Shown: in pieces, positions 7,377 through 16,976 of the stretch
Position numbering within the stretch: the first letter of the stretch is position 1
How the letters are laid out: every line of letters begins with the position of its first letter
Assembly (NCBI RefSeq): GCF_013346935.1
Contig: NZ_JAAEEB010000004.1
Span: 62,001-126,000 of the forward strand
DNA: 64,000 bases
From: Lactobacillus melliventris
GTDB taxonomy: Bacteria; Bacillota; Bacilli; Lactobacillales; Lactobacillaceae
Direction: 5' to 3'
Notes under the pieces: generated by a model
The model's database searches: none
What the model was told of the DNA's origin: nothing
What the model saw: the letters and a program-made list of their open reading frames with translations, nothing else
Position numbers and translations under genes: made by a program

Positions 7377-8024
7377 CTATTTACCAACCAATAATGATGG
7401 ATAATGTGTATAAGCTAAATCTCCTTTATAAGCAATCCAGCCTTTTATTTCCTTTATTGATTTATTGGCAATCTTTTTGTTTTGACCTTGTAACTTTCGA
7501 GCCTCATTTTTAGCAGGAATCAATGACGGCTTTTTGCCTTCAAATTGTAAATCCATGACTTTTAATTCTGCTTTGATCAATGGCTGCAAAGCTTTTTTCT
7601 TAACATTTTTATTATAAAGATCGCCATTAAAGAAGCTAACCCAGCCGTGATTTTTGCCACTTTGATCAACTATGTGCGCGAGTAATTCAACCTTACTGGT
7701 ACCAAATTCAGTAATCTTAAATTTGACATTTTTATCTGCCATTTTCTCAACCCAGCTTTTGCCAAATGGTTTAGAAGTGTCATTGATAACATCATTAACT
7801 GCGGGATAAACAACAGCATTCCGTGCCAATTTAAATACGTAACCTTCTTTAGCAAACCGTTTAGCAGGCGTAACGGTCATACCCGGTTCGGTTGTCCGAC
7901 TAACCGCTGCTGACTTGGCGGTGTCAATATTTTCAGCTTTAACTACAGTTGAATTAGCCAGCGCCGTAAAGGAAAAAAGGGTGACTGTAGAACATAAAAC
8001 TGTTTTCAAATACTTGTGTTTCAT
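7377..8024 (-). CDS. Secreted protein of unknown function
   Basis: A 215-residue protein with a clear signal peptide: basic MKHKYLK, a hydrophobic core VLCSTVTLFSFTALA, and a likely cut after STVVKA near residue 30. The mature part is lysine-rich and basic (FGKSWVEKMADKNVKF, KNVKKKALQPL) and contains GWVSFFNGDLY and GWIAYKGDLAYTHYP. These aromatic repeats resemble small SH3-like or surface-layer-associated repeats, but I cannot assign a domain. No LPxTG or lipobox is present. It has its own promoter and terminator. Confidence 0.7.
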   Translation of the reverse strand: MKHKYLKTVLCSTVTLFSFTALANSTVVKAENIDTAKSAAVSRTTEPGMTVTPAKRFAKEGYVFKLARNAVVYPAVNDVINDTSKPFGKSWVEKMADKNVKFKITEFGTSKVELLAHIVDQSGKNHGWVSFFNGDLYNKNVKKKALQPLIKAELKVMDLQFEGKKPSLIPAKNEARKLQGQNKKIANKSIKEIKGWIAYKGDLAYTHYPSLLVGK

Positions 8025-8047
8025 TTTTTAACCTCAAAAAACAAACT

Positions 8048-8085
8048 ATAATATTAATTTGTAACGAAATTGTAACTTTATTACA
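8048..8085 (-). promoter_or_regulatory. Promoter with 11-bp-period TTGTAAC repeats
   Basis: On the minus strand a minus-35 GTTACA (8071-8076), 17-base spacer and minus-10 TATTAT (8048-8053) precede the secreted-protein gene. TTGTAAC at 8059 and 8070 and a related TTACA at 8081 repeat every 11 bases across the minus-35. This is the spacing used by OmpR/PhoP-type response regulators; that regulator class is inferred. Confidence 0.5.
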
Positions 8086-8147
8086 TTTATATGTCAATAA
8101 TAATTAATTATTTAACTATAAAAAATGTAAAACGCTTAACAATTTTG

Positions 8148-8193
8148 ACAAAATAAATAAGCCCTAAAAGTAAGACAACTTTCAAGACTTATT
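8148..8193 (-). terminator. Terminator of the cation ATPase gene
   Basis: On the minus strand a 16-bp stem (AATAAGTCTTGAAAGT with ACTTTTAGGGCTTATT, using G-U pairs) is followed by TATTTTG. It starts 15 bases past the ATPase stop. Confidence 0.75.
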
Positions 8194-8207
8194 TTGAAAT
8201 CAATTCT

Positions 8208-10811
8208 TTAGCAACTATTTTTTTCTACTTCCATTTTAATGTTGCTAGTCAAACGTTTATTCATTTCCAAAACAAAAATAGGAATTAAACTACCAATCAA
8301 AACGACCAGCCAGCCTTGAACGGGTAGCAAGGCCAAGTGCAAAAACTGTCGCAAACGAGGTAAGAGTGTCAGCGATAAAACCAGTATCATACTTAGTAAC
8401 AGTCCCCAATTAAGCATTTTATTGGATTTAAATGTTTGCACAGTGATTGGTTGAGAATCTTTAATAGCGTAGATATCAATCATGGAGCCAAGGGCTAAAA
8501 CTAAAAAGACTAAAGTCATACTCACTTGCGCGTCATTAGGTGAAATAACAAATTTACCATAGGCGTAAACTCCCAGAGTTAAAACTGTGAAAGTTGTCGC
8601 TCTAACAATCATTCTTTGCATTAATCCGCGTCCAAGAAGGCTCTCCTCATTACCTATTGGATCTTGATCCATTATATTTGGTTCACCCGGTTCTTTACTA
8701 ATAAAGAATCCTGGTATCCCATCAGCAAGCACATTGATAATTAATAATTGTTCAGCTAATAGTGGTGCACCCCAACCAAAAATTGTACTAATAACCATTA
8801 AGAACATTTGAGCGAAATTAACACCAATTAAGAACTCTACCGCTTTAATAATATTTTGGTAGACTGTCCTACCCTCCGCTACAGCTTTAATGATTGTAGC
8901 AAAGTTATCATCAGTCAGAACCATATCCGCAGATTCTTTTGCCACTTCTGTGCCTGTGATACCCATGGCAATACCAACATCCGCAGCTTTCAATGCTGGT
9001 GCATCGTTCACTCCATCACCTGTCATGGCAACCGTTTTATTAAGTTCTTGCCAAGCTTGAACTATCCGGATTTTATCACTGGGAGTAACACGAGCATAAA
9101 CACTGATATCTTGAATACAATTTTTTAATTCAGTGTCCGACATTTTCTGTAAATCGGTTCCTGTAATTGCTTTTTGGCCTGACTCCAAAATGCCAATTTC
9201 TTTAGCAATTGCTTCAGCGGTCACAAGATGGTCGCCAGTTATCATTATGGTTTTGATACCTGCTTGTTTTGCTCTATGAACAGCCGTTCTTGCTTCCGGC
9301 CGAGGTGGGTCAATTAAGCCAATCATACCTGCAAGCTGCAAGTTAGAGTTATTTTCATTCCAATTGGTTGGATCAGCAGTAGCAGGAATTATTTTATATC
9401 CTACTGCCAGCACCCTTAGCGCTGCTCTAGCCAGATCATCATGAGCCTTTTGGCCCGCTTTAATTGGTTCTTTTTCATCTAAGGGTAATCTATCCCAAGC
9501 CCCTTTGACAATTACCAATTGGTTGCCATTATCTAGACGATGGACAGTGGACATCATTTTTTTATCAGAATCAAAAGGATCTTCCGCTATCCGAGGGGCT
9601 TTTTCTTCTAACAGCTGGCGAGAACTTCCCTGCGCGTGTAACCAGTTCACAATTGCAACTTCAGTAGCATCACCAACAACTTCTTCTGAACGATCTTTTT
9701 CCATGATTTTAGCATTATTAGCTAAACCTAACATCTTTAACAAATTTTGACCAGCGTCTGGTAAATCAGCAGCTTTTTTAATGCCGGTTTCTGGAGTCCA
9801 ATACTTGGTAATAGTCATTTTATTTTGAGTTAAAGTACCTGTTTTATCAGTCGCAATAACGTCAACATTGCCAATTGTTTCTACGGCACCAATCTGTCTG
9901 ATAATAGCATTGCGGTTAGCCATTCTTTTGACTCCGCGGGATAAACTGATAGTAACAATAATTGGCAAAGTTTCAGGTACAGCCGCAACTGCTAAAGATA
10001 ACCCAATCATTAAGCTATCAGTTAAGCTATTATTTTGCAGTCCTATGCTTAAGGCAAAAATCATCAGTCCACCTAGACCAGCAAAAAATGTCATCCATTT
10101 TGACAGGCTGTCTAACTTACCTTGAAGAGGAGTTTCCCGTTTATGAGTCTCATTTAAAAGATTGGCAATTTTGCCAAGCTCAGTTGCCATACCAATTGCA
10201 TTAACTTGAACAAATGCCCGGCCACTAACAACTGAAGTTCCGGAGTAGACGCGCTCATCACTAGTCAAACTAGTTTTTGATTGAAAGCTTTTTTTAGAAA
10301 CAGGTAAACTTTCACCAGTTAAAATTGCTTCATCAACCGCTAAATTAGTTTCATCTAAAATCACAGCATCTGCTGGAACCTGATCACCAGTGTTCAGATA
10401 AATCAAATCTCCGGGCACTAGTTCTGCAGCAGCGATTGTCATATCGTGCCCATCACGCCGACCATTAGCTGTTGGCAAACTCATTTCTTTGAGAGCTGCA
10501 AGTGATCTTTCCGCAGAAGCTTCCTGGTACAGTCCAATTACCACATTAATGACCAAAATTAGGCTGATTACAATGGTTTTGGTCCAACCGCCGTTTTGAA
10601 AAACAGCCATATATGTCGCTAGAATTATTGCTAATAAAAGCACAAGAGATGAAATATCTTTAAGATGATGCCATATTTTTCTATACAATGGAACTGGGCG
10701 TTTTTCGAGCAACTCATTAGTGCCGAATTCACCACGCTTTTGTTCTACTTCAGCAGCAGTTAAACCGGACTTGGGGGTTTTCGTGAATAGTAGTTCTGAC
10801 TTTTGGGACAT
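8208..10811 (-). CDS. P-type cation-transporting ATPase (calcium-ATPase-like, P2)
   Basis: An 867-residue polytopic membrane pump. In order: N-terminal cation-ATPase domain, TGES actuator motif (LTGESLPVSK), helix-4 motif VAAVPETLP, phosphorylation motif DKTGTLTQNKMT near residue 322, the nucleotide-binding domain, TGD (IMITGDHLVTAEAIA), hinge TGDGVNDAPALKAADVGIAMG, and a C-terminal helix bundle with NVLADGIPG. The family exports Ca2+ (sometimes Mn2+ or Na+). PETLP replaces the commoner PEGLP and the helix-6 motif is shifted from the classic calcium form, so the ion remains open. Start ATG with GGAGGAG six bases upstream. Confidence 0.88.
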   Translation of the reverse strand: MSQKSELLFTKTPKSGLTAAEVEQKRGEFGTNELLEKRPVPLYRKIWHHLKDISSLVLLLAIILATYMAVFQNGGWTKTIVISLILVINVVIGLYQEASAERSLAALKEMSLPTANGRRDGHDMTIAAAELVPGDLIYLNTGDQVPADAVILDETNLAVDEAILTGESLPVSKKSFQSKTSLTSDERVYSGTSVVSGRAFVQVNAIGMATELGKIANLLNETHKRETPLQGKLDSLSKWMTFFAGLGGLMIFALSIGLQNNSLTDSLMIGLSLAVAAVPETLPIIVTISLSRGVKRMANRNAIIRQIGAVETIGNVDVIATDKTGTLTQNKMTITKYWTPETGIKKAADLPDAGQNLLKMLGLANNAKIMEKDRSEEVVGDATEVAIVNWLHAQGSSRQLLEEKAPRIAEDPFDSDKKMMSTVHRLDNGNQLVIVKGAWDRLPLDEKEPIKAGQKAHDDLARAALRVLAVGYKIIPATADPTNWNENNSNLQLAGMIGLIDPPRPEARTAVHRAKQAGIKTIMITGDHLVTAEAIAKEIGILESGQKAITGTDLQKMSDTELKNCIQDISVYARVTPSDKIRIVQAWQELNKTVAMTGDGVNDAPALKAADVGIAMGITGTEVAKESADMVLTDDNFATIIKAVAEGRTVYQNIIKAVEFLIGVNFAQMFLMVISTIFGWGAPLLAEQLLIINVLADGIPGFFISKEPGEPNIMDQDPIGNEESLLGRGLMQRMIVRATTFTVLTLGVYAYGKFVISPNDAQVSMTLVFLVLALGSMIDIYAIKDSQPITVQTFKSNKMLNWGLLLSMILVLSLTLLPRLRQFLHLALLPVQGWLVVLIGSLIPIFVLEMNKRLTSNIKMEVEKNSC

Positions 10812-11271
10812 GCTATCTCCTCCATTATTCGCTTATGAAATAAATTACAGTTAAGATGTTTGTATAGATAAGTTAATTTACTGAAGTTATATGGCTCTTT
10901 ATAGACCTAAATTTAATTTTATGTATTAAAGACAATGAGTTATTTACTTTTAAAAAAGCAGAAAGCCTCTGATAGCTATCCGAAGTTTTCTGCTCATTTA
11001 GTATTTAAAAGGTAGTTGTTAATTAACAACGTTTTTTATAAATTGTCTTTAGCTTAAAAATTTAATTTCTAAACTAAGCATCCTCTTTTCCTATACAAGC
11101 TTATTATTATTTTACATGAATTGTTATTTTTGAGCTACTTTAATGCTTATACTATTAGCATTATAAGGCTGAAAAAGCTCAGTTTTTTGCTAAATAATTA
11201 ATTTTGTTATTTAAAGTGTTTTATAAGGTACTTTTTATAATCTGACTAATAGTCGAACATACTTAAATTTT
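10812..11271. other. 460-base gap between cation ATPase and beta-glucoside operon
   Basis: Very AT-rich. It contains the upstream region of the ATPase gene (a possible minus-10 TATACA, no convincing minus-35) and the terminator at 10952-10994. Between 10995 and 11271 I see only weak inverted repeats (TAATGC...GCATTA near 11140-11160) and no supportable ORF. Confidence 0.6.
10952..10994 (-). terminator. Terminator downstream of the beta-glucoside PTS operon
   Basis: On the minus strand AGCAGAAA...TTTCTGCT encloses a second stem (GATAG/CTATC) and is followed by TTTTTT. It lies about 280 bases past the PTS IIC stop, so the transcript has a long 3' tail or another end exists. Confidence 0.65.
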
Positions 11272-12600
11272 CTAATTCGTAATCTCAGCTTGTTTTCTTG
11301 CAACACGTTCTGAAATTTTAATGAATGGTATATAAAAGATGGTACATACAGCGAGTATTATTATTTGGACTAACACAACTTTCCAGTCCCCACCACTTGA
11401 TAAAATGCCACTTAAAATTGGTGGAGTAGTCCATGGAACCATATATGCTAAGGGTCTCACAAATCCAACAGCAGTGGCAAAATAACCAATAAGTGAGCCG
11501 ATGACAGGGCTTAAAACAAATGGAATAATCATTGGAATATTGAAAACAATTGGGAAACCAAAGATAATCGGTTCATTAATTTCAAAAATTCCTGGAATTG
11601 CTGCTAATTTAACAACATCTTTATAAGGCTGATAATGAGAAACCAATAGCACCGCTATTATCAAAGAAATTGTTAAGCCGGTGCCGCCCATTTGAGAATA
11701 AACTGTTACAAAATCTGAGTTTATAATATGAGTGGGCATTTTATGTGCTGTAACAGCGGCCATATTTTCATTCATATTTACTAGGTTTAGTGGATCTAAA
11801 AGGGAGCCATTAATAACAGTTTGGTGAATACCTAAAGTATACAAAAAATTACCTGAAGAATATATTAATAAAAAGCCTGGTAATGAAGTATTAATTGATC
11901 GTAAAGGCTCTTGAACCAGTCTTGAAATTAACGTAACTAAATCAGTATTAAAGTAGGCAAATATAGCAGCAAAAATCCCAAATAAACTAAGAGTTAATAA
12001 CGAAGGAAATAATACTGTAAAACTTTGTCCCACAGCAGGAGGTACTTGATCTCCCAAGTTAACTTTTAAAGCCTTAATTTTTGAAAATTTCATGTAAATC
12101 TCGGTAGCAAGTAAACCTATAATTATCCCAGCAAACATTCCTTTAGTACCTACTTGGGAATACAGAACTGCTCCAGTAATATCAACCGCTTTTTTAGATC
12201 CATTTGGAACTACACTAACATTAATTGCCAACATAATGAAAACGGCTGATAAAGCTATTACCGTGGCGGAAATTGGATTTTCAAAGGATTTGTTTTTGGC
12301 CAAAAAATATGCAATCATGGGCGCTACCAAAATACTAGCAACGTTTAATGTACCATTTGTTAATGCAGTCCCGAAAACCTGAAACCTTGCTAGTGTTGCT
12401 CCTTTAAAAAGCCAGGTAAAAACAACATTATTAAAAAGTGCCGCTACGCCAGCCAAAATAAACATAGGCATCAAAGTAGCAAAAGCATCTCTTAATGACC
12501 TTAAATGAACCTGATTACCAATTTTCACAGAAATATCAGTAAATTTATCCAAAAATTTTTGTAGTTTTGGATGATTCTGCGTACTAGCTGAATTATTCAT
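11272..12600 (-). CDS. PTS beta-glucoside (lactose/cellobiose family) EIIC
   Basis: A 442-residue sugar-translocating membrane subunit of the Lac/Cel PTS family, with about ten hydrophobic segments. NEPIIFGFPIVFNIPMIIPF is the conserved substrate-binding loop, preceded by LAAIPGIFEI. It imports a beta-glucoside (cellobiose, gentiobiose or similar) with phosphorylation; EIIA and EIIB are not in this operon and must be supplied elsewhere. It lies 12 bases downstream of the GH1 gene, as its second cistron. Confidence 0.9.
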   Translation of the reverse strand: MNNSASTQNHPKLQKFLDKFTDISVKIGNQVHLRSLRDAFATLMPMFILAGVAALFNNVVFTWLFKGATLARFQVFGTALTNGTLNVASILVAPMIAYFLAKNKSFENPISATVIALSAVFIMLAINVSVVPNGSKKAVDITGAVLYSQVGTKGMFAGIIIGLLATEIYMKFSKIKALKVNLGDQVPPAVGQSFTVLFPSLLTLSLFGIFAAIFAYFNTDLVTLISRLVQEPLRSINTSLPGFLLIYSSGNFLYTLGIHQTVINGSLLDPLNLVNMNENMAAVTAHKMPTHIINSDFVTVYSQMGGTGLTISLIIAVLLVSHYQPYKDVVKLAAIPGIFEINEPIIFGFPIVFNIPMIIPFVLSPVIGSLIGYFATAVGFVRPLAYMVPWTTPPILSGILSSGGDWKVVLVQIIILAVCTIFYIPFIKISERVARKQAEITN

Positions 12601-12612
12601 TTTATTTCCTTT

Positions 12613-13989
<1,377 letters not shown>

Positions 13990-13997
13990 CTAACTAT

Positions 13998-14011
13998 TAA
14001 AAGCGCTTTCA
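13998..14011 (-). promoter_or_regulatory. cre site (CcpA binding)
   Basis: On the minus strand TGAAAGCGCTTTTA matches the catabolite-responsive element consensus TGWAANCGNTNWCA at all but one position. Lying just ahead of the GH1 start, it predicts glucose repression of the beta-glucoside operon. Confidence 0.75.
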
Positions 14012-14060
14012 AGTAATATGTTATTGCTCTTTTAATTTCATGTAAACAATGATTGAAGTA

Positions 14061-14084
14061 TAAGTAAATGATTTTATTTACTTA
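14061..14084. promoter_or_regulatory. Candidate GntR operator
   Basis: Perfect inverted repeat TAAGTAAAT-gatttt-ATTTACTTA, 18 bases before the GntR gene and inside the divergent promoter region. It probably binds the adjacent regulator. Confidence 0.65.
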
Positions 14085-14102
14085 CGAATTTGAGGTAGTA
14101 AA

Positions 14103-14816
14103 ATGGCTAAGAAACCTAAATATATTAAAATTGCTAATTTAATTGAGCAAGATATTTTGACACACAAATATCAAAAGAAGTTGCCCAAAATTAGTAAACT
14201 GTCCTGTTTATATAAGACAAGCAAAGTTACGATAGTTAAATCTTTACGTTTTTTGGAATATAAGAGTATTGTTAAACCAATTAGAGGCCATGGTACTCTA
14301 ATATTAGCTGATAATGAAACGGAAATTTCCAAAAAAGATAATGCCACGGCACACGTTGGCTTCACCGAACGCCTAATGAACAATAAACTATTAACTAGTC
14401 ATGTGATTTCGTTCGACATCAGAGAACCTACAGACAAAGAAGCTTTCTTTCTCAAATTGGGTATGAGTGATTTGGTCTACGACATTATTAGACAAAGGCT
14501 TTTAAATGATTTCCCTGCCAGACTTGAGTATACTGTCATGCCTATCAAAGTTATTCCTGGAATTACAATGGATGTTCTTCAAAAGTCGATCTATGGTTAT
14601 ATAGAAAATACATTAAATTTGAAAATCGGCAAAGCCAATCGTACCTTTCGTGCTGACAAACCAGATGCCTATGATCAGCTTTATCTAGAGTGCTCTGCCA
14701 CTGACCCTGTATTTGAAGTGGAACAAATTTGTTTTTTGGATAATGGCATTCCTTTTGAATATTCCCAAACCAGAAATAGATATGATCAAGGCGAATTAAC
14801 TTTAAATCAGGTTTAA
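14103..14816 (+). CDS. GntR/HutC family regulator of the beta-glucoside operon
   Basis: A 237-residue regulator with an N-terminal winged helix (YIKIANLIEQDILTHKYQKKLP...KVTIVKSLRFLE, residues about 5-70) and a C-terminal UTRA effector domain (from about residue 90: ...VYDIIRQRLLNDFPARLEYTVMP, ...FEVEQICFLDNGIPFEYSQTRNRYD). It most likely represses the divergent PTS/GH1 genes until a phosphorylated sugar binds. The start follows TTTGAGGTAGTAAA. A bidirectional terminator follows. Confidence 0.9.
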   Translation: MAKKPKYIKIANLIEQDILTHKYQKKLPKISKLSCLYKTSKVTIVKSLRFLEYKSIVKPIRGHGTLILADNETEISKKDNATAHVGFTERLMNNKLLTSHVISFDIREPTDKEAFFLKLGMSDLVYDIIRQRLLNDFPARLEYTVMPIKVIPGITMDVLQKSIYGYIENTLNLKIGKANRTFRADKPDAYDQLYLECSATDPVFEVEQICFLDNGIPFEYSQTRNRYDQGELTLNQV

Positions 14817-14836
14817 ATTTTAGTAATATACAAATA

Positions 14837-14873
14837 AAAAGCACAAGTTTTAAAATCTAAATCTTGTGCTTTT
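14837..14873. terminator. Bidirectional terminator between gntR and the mannoside regulator
   Basis: AAAAGCACAAG and CTTGTGCTTTT form an 11-bp perfect stem with T-runs on both strands. On plus it ends the GntR transcript; on minus it could end the mannoside operon about 140 bases past its last stop. Confidence 0.82.
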
Positions 14874-15015
14874 ATTAATTATATAAATTGTTTGCTAATG
14901 TACTTACATTAACCAAGGAATATTACGATCCTCTAAAATAAATAATTAAAAATGTTGTAATGCCTGTTGACAAAAAGCCATTATTTTCTAGTTAATTATT
15001 TAAAATCATATCATC

Positions 15016-16071
15016 TCAATAACTATTTTGAATCAATTTACTGATTGCTGTTTTAACATCGTTAGGAGTAGAACTTTTATCAATAATTTCTCTAAATGTA
15101 GAATTAGTCTGTAAATCGACAATAAAATCAAATAATTTTTGAATACTTAAATAGTCCTTTCGAGCAATTGCTAATAAAAAAACGTATTTTACTTCATTTT
15201 TTTCATCCCACATAATCGGCTGTGAAAGACGTGCAAAACAAACCTTAGATTTATTAGTAGCATAGCCCAAAGAGTGCGGTATTGCAATTTTACCACCAAT
15301 CGCTGTTGAATACATTTTTTCTCTTTCATATACTTTTTCTTTGAAGTCTTTATTAACAATCTTTTTTTGCTCTAATTTTTTAATTAACATATCTAAAAGT
15401 TCATTTTTAGACAATTTCGCTTTTAATAGATAAATATTATCTTCATCAAACAATTTATCAATTGCTCGGTATGGATTATTGAGTGATTTTAAATAATCTG
15501 ATAATTGTAAAATATCATTGTGAAAATTTGCTAAATCTATTTGTATTACTGGAACGGCAGCATTGCTAATAGGTACCATTGAAATCAAAAAATCGTTATT
15601 ATTTGCTTTGCCTTCTAGGTATTCATCATAAGTATATGTACCGGTAATGTTCAAAAAAGCGGCAAACTGTGTTTCTAATTTTGCCCTTACCAAAACTGCA
15701 GTTGAGACTCCAGAACCACATATCAGTGCGGCATTTTTCTTTGAAGAACGACTACCTTGTCTTTCAATCGAAGCACCAATATGAAGAGTTATAAAAGACA
15801 ACTCATCATCATCTAATTTAAGATCTAGCATGCGTTCCAAAATGGGAGCAGAATAGGCAGTTATTTCATAGGCATACGGAAAAGTCGACAAGATCACATT
15901 TAATAATGGGTTTTTACGCTTACCATTTACTTTTTTAATCTTAACTAAATTCGTCAAATGTTGAATTAAATTCACCCGCAATTCCTGATCGTTTAAAAGG
16001 TTGATAGCAAATTCACTCTTAATATTTTGCAATACTTTCTTTAGCATTAGACTTATTGGTATAGATAACAC
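15016..16071 (-). CDS. C-terminal fragment of PRD regulator (PRD2, EIIB-like, EIIA-like)
   Basis: 351 codons from a nominal ATG that has no ribosome site, so independent translation is doubtful. About residues 20-110 form a PRD with His in LIQHLTNLV and FITLHIGASIER. About residues 113-200 form an EIIB-like domain with Cys in ALICGSGVSTAVLV. About residues 215-350 form an EIIA-like domain with His in IGGKIAIPHSLGYA. Such domains let PTS phosphorylation set regulator activity. The first residues up to about MLKK are out of frame with the ancestral protein. Confidence 0.7.
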   Translation of the reverse strand: MLSIPISLMLKKVLQNIKSEFAINLLNDQELRVNLIQHLTNLVKIKKVNGKRKNPLLNVILSTFPYAYEITAYSAPILERMLDLKLDDDELSFITLHIGASIERQGSRSSKKNAALICGSGVSTAVLVRAKLETQFAAFLNITGTYTYDEYLEGKANNNDFLISMVPISNAAVPVIQIDLANFHNDILQLSDYLKSLNNPYRAIDKLFDEDNIYLLKAKLSKNELLDMLIKKLEQKKIVNKDFKEKVYEREKMYSTAIGGKIAIPHSLGYATNKSKVCFARLSQPIMWDEKNEVKYVFLLAIARKDYLSIQKLFDFIVDLQTNSTFREIIDKSSTPNDVKTAISKLIQNSY

Positions 16072-16924
16072 ATTGAGGAAAGTTTAATGCAAAGTGATAT
16101 ACCAAATCATCTTTTTCTTTTTGATTTAGTTTAATTTCAAATTCACTTTCTATTTTTACAAATAATTCTTTTAAATTTTGCAGCACATCCTTTTTGATAT
16201 TTGCATGTGTACTTGCTTCCAAATGAAAGTTTAATTTGATTCGTGAAATAGTTAATGCGAAATGCAAAATAATATTTTTAGTGTTAATGTCAGAAATATG
16301 ATAACTATAATGTCTTAAAAACGCATGGATAAGTTTTTTTAACTTATCTAGATCGACATTAGCTAAAATGGTTCTTTCTTTTTCAGTGAAGTCAATAATA
16401 TAATTATCTGATTTTTTATTAATTAACTTTGCAATAATAAAGTTTCGTTTATCTGCTTCAGAACCTTTTACTCTATAAACATCATTTGATTTATTTACTT
16501 TAAGATTAAATTTACTAAATTCTTTTTTAATAGTTACAAGGTATGAAAAAAAGGTATTATCACTAATGAAAAACTTTTCCACTAAATCTGATAATTTTAC
16601 CCTATCATTTACCAGTAAATATTGCTCAACTGCAGCAATACGCTCCTCTGACCTAGTAACTGGCAAATCACTTTTAGCAACTTTGAGTAACTTAGCTCTA
16701 GTTTCTGCATCTACATTTGTTAAATAAAAACCAGCACCCCGTTTATTTTTGATAGTCACCTTAAAAATAGTTAATTCCTTATTTAAAGCTTGAATATCGG
16801 ATCTGATAGTCCTCGTGCTTACATTACACTTTTGTGCTAAAAAGGAGGTTGAAACGTAGCGATTGGCAGAATCATTCAATAAAAGTTCAAGAATTTGTCC
16901 TAATCGTTTATAGGATAGTTTCAA
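16019..16924 (-). CDS. N-terminal fragment of PRD regulator (HTH plus PRD1)
   Basis: 301 residues. The N-terminal helix-turn-helix (LGQILELLLNDSANRYVSTSFLAQKCNVSTRTIRSDIQAL, in residues about 8-50) is typical of DeoR/Mga-like domains in LicR/MtlR activators. A second helical region precedes PRD1 (His in LIHAFLRHYSYH and VYHFALNF). The last residues SIAKY are read in the wrong frame. Alone it would bind DNA without PTS input. It is last in the mannoside operon, 52 bases after the first GH38 gene. Confidence 0.7.
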   Translation of the reverse strand: MKLSYKRLGQILELLLNDSANRYVSTSFLAQKCNVSTRTIRSDIQALNKELTIFKVTIKNKRGAGFYLTNVDAETRAKLLKVAKSDLPVTRSEERIAAVEQYLLVNDRVKLSDLVEKFFISDNTFFSYLVTIKKEFSKFNLKVNKSNDVYRVKGSEADKRNFIIAKLINKKSDNYIIDFTEKERTILANVDLDKLKKLIHAFLRHYSYHISDINTKNIILHFALTISRIKLNFHLEASTHANIKKDVLQNLKELFVKIESEFEIKLNQKEKDDLVYHFALNFPQCVIYTNKSNAKESIAKY

Positions 16925-16976
16925 ATTATCACCTCATTTTCATTTGCACTTCTTTCAGTAAATACTTGCGCTTAAC

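Larger units (their letters stand above)
15016..16924 (-). pseudogene. LicR/MtlR-type PRD regulator disrupted by a one-base frameshift
   Basis: The two open frames 16019-16924 and 15016-16071 together make one complete regulator of about 636 residues: HTH, PRD1, PRD2, EIIB-like and EIIA-like domains. The frames join at AAAGAAAG (minus strand, about 16035-16043). Removing one A gives a continuous reading NAKEVLQNIKSEF. The two halves are described separately below. It could be a true inactivating mutation, a phase-variable A-tract or a sequence error. Confidence 0.75.

Noticed and set aside
8856-10204. Several plus-strand ORFs of 80-90 codons inside the cation ATPase gene
   Set aside because: These are shadows of the intact 867-residue minus-strand gene, without ribosome sites.
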